Assembly (NCBI GenBank): GCA_050184415.1
Contig: JBFXAJ010000007.1
Span: 70,966-134,965 of the forward strand
Source: JADLGL01 sp050184415
Lineage (GTDB): Bacteria > Pseudomonadota > Alphaproteobacteria > Rhizobiales > Kaistiaceae
Direction of reading: 5' to 3'
Length of the DNA stretch: 64,000 nucleotides
Part shown: positions 17,632 to 26,373 of the stretch, in pieces
Numbering within the stretch: the first letter of the stretch is position 1
How the letters are laid out: each line of letters starts with the position of its first letter
Notes under the pieces: generated by a model
Told to the model about the DNA's origin: nothing
What the model saw: the letters and a program-made list of their open reading frames with translations, nothing else
Database searches by the model: none
Position numbers and translations under genes: made by a program

Positions 17632-19023
17632 ATGCGTATCCAGATCATCGGCACCGGCTATGTCGGCCTCGTGTCCGGCACCTGCTTTGCGGATATCGGT
17701 CATGACGTCGTGTGCGCCGACATCGACAAGGCGAAGATCGCCGGCCTCAAGAAGGGCATCCTGCCGATCCATGAGCCGGGCCTCGCCGAACTGGTCGAGA
17801 CCAACGTCGCCAACGGACGGCTTTGCTTCACCGACGATCTCGCCGACCGGCTGAGCGACGCCCGGCTGGTGTTCCTCGCCGTCGGTACGCCGTCGCGCGG
17901 CGAGGATGGCGAAGCCGATCTTCGCCACATCTTCGCCGCCGTGGACGCCATCGCGCCGCATCTGGCGGGCGACGCCATCGTCGTCAGCAAGTCGACGGTC
18001 CCGGTCGGAACCGGCGACCGCATACAGAAGCGCCTCGCGGCGCTGCGCCCGGATGTCGAGGTGGTGTCCTGCCCGGAATTCCTGAAGGAAGGCGACGCGA
18101 TCCGGGACTTCATGCAGCCCTCCCGCGTCGTCGTCGGCACCGATTCCAAGGTCGCCGCCGATGCGTTGCGCGAGGCCTATGCACCGATCATCGACGCCGG
18201 CTCGCCCTATGTCGTGATGGCGCGCCGCTCGGCCGAGCTCACCAAATATGCCGCCAACGCCTTTCTCGCCATGAAGGTCGCCTTCATCAACGAGATCGCC
18301 GATTTCTGCGAGAAGACCGGTGCCGCGGTCGACGACGTCGCCGCTGCGATCGGCCTTGATCCGCGCATCGGCCCGGCCTTCCTCAAGGCCGGCCCGGGCT
18401 ATGGCGGCTCCTGCTTCCCGAAGGACACGCTCGCGCTGGTCCGCAATGGCGAGGCGATCAACTCGTCGCTCAGCATCGTCGATACCGTGGTGGCGGTGAA
18501 CGACCGCCGGAAGCGGCTGATGGCGAACCGGGTGGTCGATGCCTGCGGCGGCTCCATCGCCGGCAAGCGGGTTGCCATGCTCGGCGTCACCTTCAAGCCG
18601 AATACCGACGACATGCGCGATTCGCCGAGTATTCCGATCGCCAGGCGCCTCCTCGATTTCGGTGCCGAGATCGTCGCCTTCGACCCGAAGGGCGAGGAGC
18701 AGGCGCGGCAGATCCCGACCTTCGACGAGGTATCGTGGGCGGCCTCGGCGCAGCAGGCGCTCCACGATGCCGACGTCGCCGTGATCGTCACCGATTGGGA
18801 CGAGTTCCGGACGCTCGCGCCGGAGACCTTCGTGACCGAGATGGCGGAGCCGATCGTGGTCGATCTCCGCAATCTCTATCGGCCGGACCACATGGCCGAA
18901 GCCGGCGTCACTTACGTGTCGATCGGCCGGGCCCCGCGGTCGCCGGAGCGCCCCAGGGCCCGGAAGCCGTCGCGACGCCTGCGGCCCGCTGCGACTGCCG
19001 CCGCGCGGGCTATGGCGGAGTAG
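17632..19023 (+). CDS. ugd: UDP-glucose 6-dehydrogenase
   Basis: A 463-residue enzyme that oxidises UDP-glucose twice to UDP-glucuronate for surface polysaccharides. The NAD-binding motif GTGYVGLVSG is at residues 7-16. The catalytic Cys261 lies in GGSCFPKD, preceded by 'GPGYGGS'. The central dimerisation helix ('ELTKYAANAFLAMKVAFINEIADFCE') and the C-terminal domain with 'LGVTFKPNTDDMRDSP' are intact. The tail after about residue 440 is Arg/Pro/Ala rich and not conserved. The start at 17632 fits the family exactly. The last 14 bases overlap the convergent HEAT-repeat gene. Confidence 0.97.
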   Translation: MRIQIIGTGYVGLVSGTCFADIGHDVVCADIDKAKIAGLKKGILPIHEPGLAELVETNVANGRLCFTDDLADRLSDARLVFLAVGTPSRGEDGEADLRHIFAAVDAIAPHLAGDAIVVSKSTVPVGTGDRIQKRLAALRPDVEVVSCPEFLKEGDAIRDFMQPSRVVVGTDSKVAADALREAYAPIIDAGSPYVVMARRSAELTKYAANAFLAMKVAFINEIADFCEKTGAAVDDVAAAIGLDPRIGPAFLKAGPGYGGSCFPKDTLALVRNGEAINSSLSIVDTVVAVNDRRKRLMANRVVDACGGSIAGKRVAMLGVTFKPNTDDMRDSPSIPIARRLLDFGAEIVAFDPKGEEQARQIPTFDEVSWAASAQQALHDADVAVIVTDWDEFRTLAPETFVTEMAEPIVVDLRNLYRPDHMAEAGVTYVSIGRAPRSPERPRARKPSRRLRPAATAAARAMAE

Positions 19024-20023
19024 GCGCTGGCGCCGGAGCCGCTTCGGGCGCGGCTGCCGGCGCGACAGGCTCCGGAGCAGGCGGCGGCGGCGGCGCGATC
19101 CGGTCGAGCGCGCGCTGCGCGATCTCCCGCACGTTCTCATCGGGATCATTGAGCAGCGGCTGCAGCGCCGGCACGGCTTCTACCGGCGGCGGATCGATCA
19201 TCGACAACACCAGCGCAGCATCGAACCGCGCATTGGCGGCCTCCGCCGTCAGCGCCGTGATGATGGCCGGCACCGCGGCCGGCCCGATGCGCGTGAGGCT
19301 CTGGCGGACTGCGGCGCGCAGCGGACCGCGGGCATCGCCGAGAAGCGTCACCAGCTCCGTCGCCGCGGGGGCGGCATCGGGACCGATCCGGCCGAAGGCG
19401 CGGACGATCAGGAGGAGCGCGCTGGTCTGATCGGGTCCGCGGAAGGCCGGGTCCGCGAGCACCGGGATCATCGCCACGGCAGCCGCTGCGCCGCCCTCGC
19501 CGAGCTCGGCCGCGAGCTCTTCCTGACGGTCGCCTTCCGCCAGCGTGAAGCGTCGCACGGTGCCCTCGATGTCGGTCGCCGTGCCGGCATCGACGTCGCG
19601 ATAGAGCTGGTAGACGGCGGGATCCACGGCCTTGATGCAGTCGAGGAACGTCAGATAGCCCTCGGTCTGGACCACGCCGAACTCGACGTTCGCCCGCGCC
19701 ACCTCGGCCGGGTCCTCGAGAAAGGCGGCGCGCATCTGGTCGGCGATGACCGCGGGCGGCGGATCGCCGCCGGCCTCGACCGCTTCGCCGATGAGCGCCA
19801 GCGGGAGCAGCCAGAGGCGCTCGGGCGAGGTCGTCCCGAGCATGTTGATGCCTTCGAAGGCAAGCCAGGTTTCGGGAAAGCAGAGGCGGTCGTCATACAT
19901 GAGGCCGGCCACGCCCTCGGGCCTCGGCAGGTCGAGATCGTTGAACTCGATGGCCGCCGCCTGGCCGGCGGCGAGCAGGAGCGCGCTCGCTCCGGCTGCA
20001 CTCAACAAACGCGCAGGGCTCAT
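19010..20023 (-). CDS. Exported HEAT-repeat-like protein
   Basis: A 337-residue protein of unknown function. Residues 1-26 form a signal peptide ('ALLLAAGQAAA'). The mature protein is helical. From about residue 190 on it shows HEAT-type units such as 'GPDAAPAATELVTLLGDARGPLR', 'GPAAVPAIITALTA' and 'AVPALQPLLNDPDENVREIAQRAL', as in PBS-lyase HEAT-like repeat proteins that bind partner proteins. The C-terminal 30 residues are a Pro/Ala/Glu-rich tail. The start at 20023 is used because it places the signal peptide directly at the N-terminus. It converges with ugd with a 14-base overlap. Confidence 0.75.
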   Translation of the reverse strand: MSPARLLSAAGASALLLAAGQAAAIEFNDLDLPRPEGVAGLMYDDRLCFPETWLAFEGINMLGTTSPERLWLLPLALIGEAVEAGGDPPPAVIADQMRAAFLEDPAEVARANVEFGVVQTEGYLTFLDCIKAVDPAVYQLYRDVDAGTATDIEGTVRRFTLAEGDRQEELAAELGEGGAAAAVAMIPVLADPAFRGPDQTSALLLIVRAFGRIGPDAAPAATELVTLLGDARGPLRAAVRQSLTRIGPAAVPAIITALTAEAANARFDAALVLSMIDPPPVEAVPALQPLLNDPDENVREIAQRALDRIAPPPPPAPEPVAPAAAPEAAPAPAPTPP

Positions 20024-20106
20024 TGATCCTCTCTCGCCGCGTTCCCCCAACGCGTGCGACCATCCTTCACGCCGCCGCTCCGCACAAGGCCTGCACGGGA
20101 AGGTGC

Positions 20107-21222
20107 TCAGCCCGGCCGCGTGGCTTCGGGGCCAGATGGTCCCGCTGCGGCCCGGTATAGCGCCGCCACGAGGTCCGATTGCGTGACGACCCCGAGGAGG
20201 CGATCGCCGATGTCGACTACCGGCATGAGATGGACGTCGGCGTCCGAGAGCGCCGGCACGAGATCGGCAACCGGGGTATCGAGTCTGGCGGGAGCCGGCT
20301 TCCGCATCGCGGCGCGAACGCCGATATCCTCCGCATCCGGTGGCGGGAGCCGGTCGATGACGTCGGAAGCGGTGAGGACCCCGATGACCCGGCCGTTCTC
20401 GACCACCGGAAGGGCTGTGACCCTGTGCTCGCGCATGATGTCGTACGCGGTCCGAAGGCCGGCCGTCGGGGCCACGCTGGCGACGTCGCGGGACATGATG
20501 TCGGCGGCCCGGAGATCGCCGGTCCGCCGCTGATAGGCCCGGGCCTCGGCGCGTTCGATGAGCTCCTCGACATCGACCGGGTTCACGTCGAGCGCCTCGG
20601 GGAACTGTCTTAGCGCCGTATCGATGTCCTCATGGGTCACGCCGCCGCGCTGCGTCGGGATGGGGTCGTCGGTGCCGTGGATGTTCGCCGGGGGCGGCCG
20701 GTGCGGATAGGGACGGCGCAGGATGAGATTGTGGAACAGCGTCGCGAGGACCAGGAGCAGCGACGTGTTGAGGAGGAGGAGCGCGAGGAGGAAGCCGATG
20801 CCGGCTTCGTCGAAGCGCGCGCTGTTGAGGACGATCGTCATCCCCAGCGCGGCGCTCGGCGGGTGGACGCAGCGGAGGAGCCCCATCAGGCCGATCGAGA
20901 GGCCCAGCGCGATGGCGCAGCCGAGAATCGGATCGGCGACCAGGCTGGCGACGAGGCCGGAGAGCGCAGCAAGGAGGTTGCCGCCGACCAGCGCCCAGGG
21001 CTGCGCCATCGGGCTCGACGGCACGATGAAGAGGAGCACCGCGGACGATCCCATCGAGGCGAGGAGCGGCACGATCAATTCGTCGCCCAGGACCAGCCGG
21101 CTGATGCCGCCGGTGACCAGGATGGCGAGCGCCGCGACGCCGAAGCCGTAGAGCGGAGCATGCGACGTCAGGGGACCGATCAGCGACAGAACACGCTGCC
21201 GGCCGCGGTTCGAAACCGTCAT
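20107..21222 (-). CDS. HPP family membrane protein with tandem CBS domains
   Basis: A 371-residue protein. The N-terminal half has four to five transmembrane helices, with the family-defining His-Pro-Pro in 'LRCVHPPSAALG' and 'GSSAVLLFIVPSSPMAQPW', a signature of HPP proteins (some plant and cyanobacterial members are nitrite transporters). The C-terminal cytoplasmic half has two CBS units ('IMSRDVASVAPTAGLRTAYDIMREHRVTALPVV...GVLTASDVI' and 'MRKPAPARLDTPVADLVPALSDADVHLMPVVD...GVVTQSDLV'), which usually bind adenine nucleotides and gate the transporter. The start at 21222 matches the beginning of the hydrophobic core. It lies upstream of nothing co-directional within 100 bases and is probably monocistronic. 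Confidence 0.9.
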   Translation of the reverse strand: MTVSNRGRQRVLSLIGPLTSHAPLYGFGVAALAILVTGGISRLVLGDELIVPLLASMGSSAVLLFIVPSSPMAQPWALVGGNLLAALSGLVASLVADPILGCAIALGLSIGLMGLLRCVHPPSAALGMTIVLNSARFDEAGIGFLLALLLLNTSLLLVLATLFHNLILRRPYPHRPPPANIHGTDDPIPTQRGGVTHEDIDTALRQFPEALDVNPVDVEELIERAEARAYQRRTGDLRAADIMSRDVASVAPTAGLRTAYDIMREHRVTALPVVENGRVIGVLTASDVIDRLPPPDAEDIGVRAAMRKPAPARLDTPVADLVPALSDADVHLMPVVDIGDRLLGVVTQSDLVAALYRAAAGPSGPEATRPG

Positions 21223-21324
21223 CCGCGGATCCTCGAAAGGTGAAGGTCTGCCGACGGAACGCCGGCAGCGGCACATTTGCCGCGATCGGGTTGCCGATGC
21301 GAGTCCCCGGAGGGGTGGGCGACG

Positions 21325-22785
21325 TTAGCGCGCGGGTTGCTCCGAGCGGATGAAGATAGCGGTCGCGACTGCGGCGAGCGCCGCCGAAGCGGCCGCGAGC
21401 CACATGGCGACGCCGTAGGCGGCGTCGAACGCCGCGTCGAAGGCCGGGCGGCTCACTTCCGCCGCCTCCGGCAGCACGCCGAAGCGCTCGGCGCCCTCCG
21501 GGGCGTTGGCGAGGAACACGATGCTCGCCAAGGCCCCGAAAATGGCGACCGCAAGGAGGCCGCCGACCCGGCTGGCGGCGTTGTTGACGCCGGACGCGGC
21601 GCCGGACCGCCCTTCGGACACCGAATTCATGACGGCGGTGGTCAGCGGCGAGACCACGATGGCCATGCCGAAGGACAGGAGGAGCACCGGGACCATGATC
21701 CCGAGCCAGAAGGCCTCGACGTTGAGCGCGAAGACCGCGCAGGCGGCCGCGACAAGGAGCGGGCCGACGATCAGGAACGGCCGCGGCCCGATCCGATCGG
21801 ACAGTCCTCCGGTGAACCGCGACGCAACCGCGATGATGACGCCGATCGGCATCATCGTGAGGCCGATCACGCCGGTCGACATCCCGCGCCGCACGCCGAG
21901 CTGGTACGGCAGGAGGAAGATGATCGCGGCGAGGCAGCCATAGAGCAGCACGGTCAGGATGTTCGCGCCCGTGAACACCGGCGAGTGGAACAGCGCCGGC
22001 GGGACCAGCGGGTTGCGGACCCGTGCTTCGGCAAACGCGAAGGCGGCGATGGCGGCAACGCCGATGCCGATCGCGATGTAGGCCGCGGCGCGGACATTCT
22101 CGAACCCGTCGGAGAACGCGCTCAGCCCGTAGGTCAGGGCGCCGAAGCCGACGATCGCGAGGAAGGAGCCCGTCCAGTCGATGGTCCGCACCGCGTCGGG
22201 ATTGCGGCTCTCGGGGACGAACCTCGCGGTCAGGAAGATCGCAAGGAGGCCGAGCGGGACGTTGATCCAGAACACCACCGGCCAGTCCAGCCGGTCGACC
22301 AGGAAGCCGCCCGCGGGCGGCCCGAGGGCCGTCATCGCCGCCGAGATCGCGGCCCAGGTGCCGATCGCCCGGCCGCGAATCTCCTTCGGGAAGCTGGCGC
22401 TGATGATCGCGAGGCTCTGCGGGATTAGGAGTGCGGCCCCAAAACCCTGGACGACGCGTGCTCCGATCAGGAATCCGATGCTTGGCGCGAGGGCGCAGGC
22501 GATCGACGCAGCGACGAAGACGATGATCCCGGCAAGGAAGATCCGGCGCCGGCCGTAGATGTCGCCGAGGCTGCCGGCGACCACGATCAGCGCCGCGAGC
22601 ATCAGGACGTAGCCGTTCAGCACCCACTGGACGGCGGCGAATTCCGCGCCGAGCTGCTCCTGGATGGTCGGGAGCGCGACGGTGACCACATTGGCGTCGA
22701 TGAAACCCATCGACGACGCGATGATGGTCGCGAGGAGGATGAGCGTGCGGGGAGCGTGCGGCGACACCTCCGTCGTCTTCGCCAT
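21325..22785 (-). CDS. MFS drug exporter, DHA2 (14-TM) family
   Basis: A 486-residue major facilitator with about 14 hydrophobic segments. The first helix has 'MGFIDANVVTVALPTIQEQL', a signature of EmrB/QacA-type exporters. Motif A is 'GSLGDIYGRRRIF', motif C-like 'GPPAGGFLVDRLDWPVVFWINVPLG' follows in TM5-6. It is a proton-coupled efflux pump of the inner membrane, typically for lipophilic drugs or dyes. No membrane-fusion (EmrA) or TetR-type regulator gene is adjacent, so its substrate and control are unknown. Upstream lies the HAD gene remnant. Confidence 0.93.
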   Translation of the reverse strand: MAKTTEVSPHAPRTLILLATIIASSMGFIDANVVTVALPTIQEQLGAEFAAVQWVLNGYVLMLAALIVVAGSLGDIYGRRRIFLAGIIVFVAASIACALAPSIGFLIGARVVQGFGAALLIPQSLAIISASFPKEIRGRAIGTWAAISAAMTALGPPAGGFLVDRLDWPVVFWINVPLGLLAIFLTARFVPESRNPDAVRTIDWTGSFLAIVGFGALTYGLSAFSDGFENVRAAAYIAIGIGVAAIAAFAFAEARVRNPLVPPALFHSPVFTGANILTVLLYGCLAAIIFLLPYQLGVRRGMSTGVIGLTMMPIGVIIAVASRFTGGLSDRIGPRPFLIVGPLLVAAACAVFALNVEAFWLGIMVPVLLLSFGMAIVVSPLTTAVMNSVSEGRSGAASGVNNAASRVGGLLAVAIFGALASIVFLANAPEGAERFGVLPEAAEVSRPAFDAAFDAAYGVAMWLAAASAALAAVATAIFIRSEQPAR

Positions 22786-22826
22786 GGTTGCGTCTCGTCT
22801 CAGGGGGCTGCTGGTAGTGCAGTAAA

Positions 22827-22988
22827 TTACATGAGCCTATTTCTCTCCGCGGGACTTGCCCGAGATCGAAAGGCGGCGCCGATCATGGCGTCGCGAAAGA
22901 CCGTCTCGGTATCTACGAGGAGGCCGTCTATATCGAAAACGACCGCCTTCGGCGGTATCGGGAGCTTCCAGCGCGCGGGGAGAGACAT
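22827..22988 (-). pseudogene. 5' remnant of a HAD-family phosphatase gene
   Basis: Only about 54 codons remain. The N-terminus 'MSLPARWKLPIPPKAVVFDIDGLLVDTETVFRDAMIGAA' has the complete HAD motif I (DIDGLLVDTE) and the start of the cap helix, as in beta-phosphoglucomutase/GPH-like phosphatases of 210-230 residues. The frame then runs into unrelated sequence and stops at 22827. No motif II-IV sequence follows on either strand before the MFS gene. The fragment starts 100 bases beyond the 3' end of tRNA-Gly, so a past insertion or deletion at that tRNA is plausible. Confidence 0.7.
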
Positions 22989-23087
22989 CGGCTGAAGAGG
23001 GAGACGATGGGGACCAGACCCCATGCGTCAACGGTGAGATCGTTCGAAAAATCCGTCCGATGACTGCCAAGCGGACTCTGGTGGTTT

Positions 23088-23161
23088 TGGAGCGGGTGAA
23101 GGGAATCGAACCCTCGTCATCAGCTTGGGAAGCTGCGGCTCTACCATTGAGCTACACCCGC
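23088..23161 (-). tRNA. tRNA-Gly (anticodon CCC)
   Basis: The minus strand folds as a 74-nt tRNA with encoded CCA. The acceptor GCGGGTG pairs with CACCCGC. The D arm is GCTC-AATGGTA-GAGC, the anticodon loop TTCCCAA gives CCC, and the T arm GAGGG-TTCGATT-CCCTT is present. It decodes GGG. Its 3' end points towards the truncated HAD gene. Confidence 0.95.
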
Positions 23162-23172
23162 ACGCCGGCCGG

Positions 23173-23201
23173 ACGATAGTCGGCCTTGGCCCCCGCCGCA
23201 A
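23173..23201 (-). promoter_or_regulatory. Putative sigma-70 promoter of tRNA-Gly
   Basis: On the minus strand TTGCGG (23201-23196), a 17-base spacer, then TATCGT (23178-23173) lie 12 bases upstream of the mature tRNA 5' end. The position and spacing fit a housekeeping promoter; both boxes are imperfect. Confidence 0.4.
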
Positions 23202-23211
23202 TCGCCGGGCG

Positions 23212-23712
23212 TCAGTCCTTTCCGCGCACCGCGCGAATGGCGTAGAGGCTCGTCTCGGCCCACCGGCGGACCGCACCGACATAGTCCTCGACCGCAACGA
23301 CGCAGATGTCCGCGACCGTCGTCGGCCAGCGGTCCGGCCATGGGCCGAGCGCCGGGTCGCGCCCGGTCTCGCGGCGGCGGACGCGCTGCGGTCCGTCAAA
23401 CTGGCGGCGGTGGCGGAGCCGCGTCTCGGCGATGGTCGTGGTGCCGGCGAGCATCGCGCCGATTTCGTCGCGGAGGCCGTGGATCATCGCGACCTCGAGC
23501 CGGTCCGGGTGCTGGAGCTGGTAGGTGCCGACCGCGTAGAAATGCGCATTGAGGCCGTCGGCCCCGCCTGGAGTCTCCGGGAACTTCTCCGGCGGCACGC
23601 TGCCGCCGAGATACGCCATCACCTCCCACTCCAGCGCCAGCATGCGGTTGAAGAGGTCGTTGCAGGTCTCGGCATCGCCGAGCGCCGCGCCGCAGTCCGG
23701 GCAGTAGGCCAA
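23212..23712 (-). CDS. DUF5946-like conserved protein with N-terminal zinc-ribbon half
   Basis: A 166-residue soluble protein of unknown function. It starts 'MAYCPDCGAALG' (a CPxCG knuckle) with a third Cys at 'ETCNDLF'. The sequence 'LALEWEVMAYLGG...LNAHFYAVGTYQLQHPDRL' resembles the DUF5946 family, in which a metal-knuckle N-terminus precedes a helical His-containing core. The C-terminal half has 'VADICVVAVEDYVGAVRRWAE', a helical segment. It lies 8 bases from the DUF1501 gene stop on the same strand but upstream of tRNA-Gly, so it may be the end of the DUF1800-DUF1501 transcript. Confidence 0.65.
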   Translation of the reverse strand: MAYCPDCGAALGDAETCNDLFNRMLALEWEVMAYLGGSVPPEKFPETPGGADGLNAHFYAVGTYQLQHPDRLEVAMIHGLRDEIGAMLAGTTTIAETRLRHRRQFDGPQRVRRRETGRDPALGPWPDRWPTTVADICVVAVEDYVGAVRRWAETSLYAIRAVRGKD

Positions 23713-23719
23713 GGGATCC

Positions 23720-24931
23720 TCAGGCGATCAGCCCGTCGATCGGCCGGATGCCGATGCTGTCGGGGAAGACGGACGTGTAGAGAACCGGCTCCGACAGGCC
23801 AAGATGGTCGCGAAGGACGCCCTTCAGCACCGCGCGCAGGTCGGTCGTCGGATAGAGGTCGCGGCCTTCATAGAGCTGGTCGGCGCGGACCCCCGGCCAG
23901 TCGGCGATGACCCGCCCGCCGGCGACGGCTCCGCCGAGCAGGAAGGCCGTGGTTGCCGTCCCGTGGTCGGTTCCGTCATTGCCGTTGCCGGCCGCCGTGC
24001 GTCCGAACTCGGTCACGACGGCGATGACGGTATCGCTCCAGATGTCGGCGATGCCGGTCGCAAGGGTTTCGAGCGCGCCGTCGAGAGCAACCAGGAGGTC
24101 GGCGAGCCGGCCTTCCTCCACGCCCTCGTTGGTGTGGGTGTCCCAGCCATTGTAGCTGAGCACCGCGATCCGCGGCCCCTCCGGCTCGACCAGAAGCTTC
24201 GCCGCGCCGTCCGCGATCTCGTTGAAGGCGTCGGCATCGCCGCCCGCCATGCCGCCCATTGCCATCGCATCGATGTCGATGCCGGCCGCAAAGACGCGGG
24301 CCAGCTCCGGGTCCTGCAGCGCGTAGAGATCGAGGAGGCGCTGGACCGTATCGCTCCGCGCCGGCCGGAAATCCGGCGGCATCCAGGTGACCACCGGCGC
24401 GGCACCGCGGAGGATCAGCGGCACCGTGGGGCTGATCGCGAGCCCCGACGCCGGTGCGATGCGCCCCTCGGTCGGCAGCGCTGCGACGGCGCGATTCAGC
24501 CAGCCCGTGCGCTCGGCGCCCGGTGCTGGCATGCCGTTCTCGAGGACGTCCTGGCCGTCGAAATGGGAGCGCTCGCGATAGCCGGTCGCCGTCGCATGCA
24601 CGATCAGCGCGTCGCCTTCATGGTACCGCCGATGGAGGTTCGGCATCGCATCGTTGAGGGCGAAGAAGCCGTCGAGGGGCAGAGCGGCCTCGCGACCGCT
24701 GGCGCCGACTGCAAGGTCGCCGCGGAGGGCGGCATAGTCCGGGTCGCCGATCGGAGGGACGGCTGCGAGGCCGTCCAGCGCGCCGCGGAGGATGACGACG
24801 ACGAGACGCGGGTCGCGCGATGCAGCGGACGCCACGCGCGGCAGGCCGGCCCACGCAACGACGCTGCCGGTGGCCGCGAGGAACGTGCGGCGGCTGAGCG
24901 GAAGGCGGGCGGGCCTGATGAGGAAGGTCAT
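23720..24931 (-). CDS. DUF1501 family Tat-exported protein
   Basis: A 403-residue protein with a twin-arginine-type leader: 'LSRRTFLAATGSVVAWAGLPRVASA' at residues 13-37. The mature part has 'LVVVILRGALDGLAAVPP' near the start, 'GYRERSHFDGQDVLENG', 'LSYNGWDTHTNEG' and 'VTEFGRTAAGNGNDGTDHG', which are the conserved blocks of DUF1501 proteins (distant relatives of the alkaline-phosphatase/sulfatase fold). The His/Asp clusters could bind metal. The biochemical role is unknown. It follows the DUF1800 gene by 4 bases, and this pair is a widely conserved unit, so the products probably act together in the periplasm. Confidence 0.9.
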   Translation of the reverse strand: MTFLIRPARLPLSRRTFLAATGSVVAWAGLPRVASAASRDPRLVVVILRGALDGLAAVPPIGDPDYAALRGDLAVGASGREAALPLDGFFALNDAMPNLHRRYHEGDALIVHATATGYRERSHFDGQDVLENGMPAPGAERTGWLNRAVAALPTEGRIAPASGLAISPTVPLILRGAAPVVTWMPPDFRPARSDTVQRLLDLYALQDPELARVFAAGIDIDAMAMGGMAGGDADAFNEIADGAAKLLVEPEGPRIAVLSYNGWDTHTNEGVEEGRLADLLVALDGALETLATGIADIWSDTVIAVVTEFGRTAAGNGNDGTDHGTATTAFLLGGAVAGGRVIADWPGVRADQLYEGRDLYPTTDLRAVLKGVLRDHLGLSEPVLYTSVFPDSIGIRPIDGLIA

Positions 24932-24935
24932 CGGC

Positions 24936-26270
24936 CTATCTCCTCTGGAACTCGGGGCTCATCAGGAGCAGCGCCAGCGCCTGGGTCGTCGACTCGGCAC
25001 GCTGGACCGCAATCGTCGTGTCGAGCGAGACGTCGGGGCCGAGGACGAGCGGCAGCAATTCGGGCGGTGGGACGTCGACGGCCGCCCGCGCCGCCAGAAC
25101 CTCCGCCATGTCCAGCCGCGCCGTCAGGGCGTCAGGGGCCAGCCAGTTCTCGGCCTCGTCGGGAAAGCCCTCGGGCGAGGGCGGATACCAGAGTTGCTGG
25201 CCAAGCGCGGTCGTCGCCTGGACCACGTCGAACGGACGGGGCGTGACGCCGAGCGCGCGGATCGCCGACCAGACATATTCCTGCGGCAGCTTCAGCTTGG
25301 TCGGTTCGCCCCACGCCTCGTCGGACCGGACGAGGGCGATCGCGATGGCTTTGAGGTCGCCGCCGGTTTCGGCGAAGGTCGTCGCAAGGCGGTCGACCAG
25401 CGCCGGTGAGTCTTCGGCGAGAAAGTGTCGGACGAGCTTTGCGGCGATGTGGCGGGCCGTCGCCGGGTCGGCCGCGAGCGCGTCGAGAACCGCCTCGCCC
25501 TGCTCGACGCCGCCCGCCGGGTAGGTCACGCCGCGGACGACGTGGTCCCCGGGTTCGTGGGCGATGCGGCGGAAGTAGAACGAGCCCATCGGCGCCGGGC
25601 CATCGGTTGCGGCGACAAATCCCCAGCCGGTCAGGATCCGCGCCAGCGCAATGACGTCATCCTGCGTGTACCCGCCATTCACGCCGATCGTATGCAGTTC
25701 GAGGAGCTCGCGGGCGTGGTTCTCGTTCAGCCCGCGGCCGTTTTCGCGGCCGTAGCGCGAGTTCGGGCCGATCGAGGTCGCGTTGTCGAGGTAGGAGAGC
25801 ATTGCCGGATGCTTCGTCGCGGCGTGCAGCATGTCACGGAAGCTGCCGAGGACATGGGGCCGGATCGCCTCGCGCTCGAACACGCCGAGGAGGATGCGCG
25901 GCGTCTGGCCGGCGCTCCCCTCGATGGCGAAATGGTTGGTCCAGAACGTCACGAGACGCTCGACGAAGCCGACGGCGACCGACTGGGCCTTGGCGACGCG
26001 GGCGGCGATCTCCTCGTGATAGACGACCGTCGTCACCGGCCTTGGCCGCTCGCCGGGCGGCAGGGCGGGGGCGAGGCCGAGACGACGCGCCTCGCGTTCT
26101 TCGAACAGCGCGAGGAGTGCCATCCGGGCATCGCGGAGCGCCGGATCGCCGACCTCGGTGATGCCGGCCTCGTCGAGTTCGGCGAGAAGCGAGGCCCCCG
26201 CTTCGGGGACCAGGTCCCCGGGTCGCGGGCCGAGGCCGAAGCGGTGGAACGCGCCAGCGGCGGTGATCAT
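24936..26270 (-). CDS. DUF1800 family protein
   Basis: A 444-residue protein of the DUF1800 family. The N-terminus 'AFHRFGLGPRPGD', the 'LVTFWTNHFAIEG' block, 'NENHARELLELHTIGVNGGYTQDDV' and 'LTGWGF' are diagnostic. A stretch 'PATARHIAAKLVRHFLAEDSP' follows. No obvious Sec leader is visible, although many relatives are exported. It is the upstream partner of the DUF1501 gene (4-base gap). Family members are abundant in oligotrophic and soil bacteria; their function is not known. Confidence 0.9.
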   Translation of the reverse strand: MITAAGAFHRFGLGPRPGDLVPEAGASLLAELDEAGITEVGDPALRDARMALLALFEEREARRLGLAPALPPGERPRPVTTVVYHEEIAARVAKAQSVAVGFVERLVTFWTNHFAIEGSAGQTPRILLGVFEREAIRPHVLGSFRDMLHAATKHPAMLSYLDNATSIGPNSRYGRENGRGLNENHARELLELHTIGVNGGYTQDDVIALARILTGWGFVAATDGPAPMGSFYFRRIAHEPGDHVVRGVTYPAGGVEQGEAVLDALAADPATARHIAAKLVRHFLAEDSPALVDRLATTFAETGGDLKAIAIALVRSDEAWGEPTKLKLPQEYVWSAIRALGVTPRPFDVVQATTALGQQLWYPPSPEGFPDEAENWLAPDALTARLDMAEVLAARAAVDVPPPELLPLVLGPDVSLDTTIAVQRAESTTQALALLLMSPEFQRR

Positions 26271-26373
26271 CGCGGATCTCCGACCCTTCTTCAGGGCGAC
26301 AGCTAACGCGAAGATTACGGCCTGGTCATGTAGCGGTCTGTCCGAAAGTGTATCAGCCTGTCACAGAGGTTCG

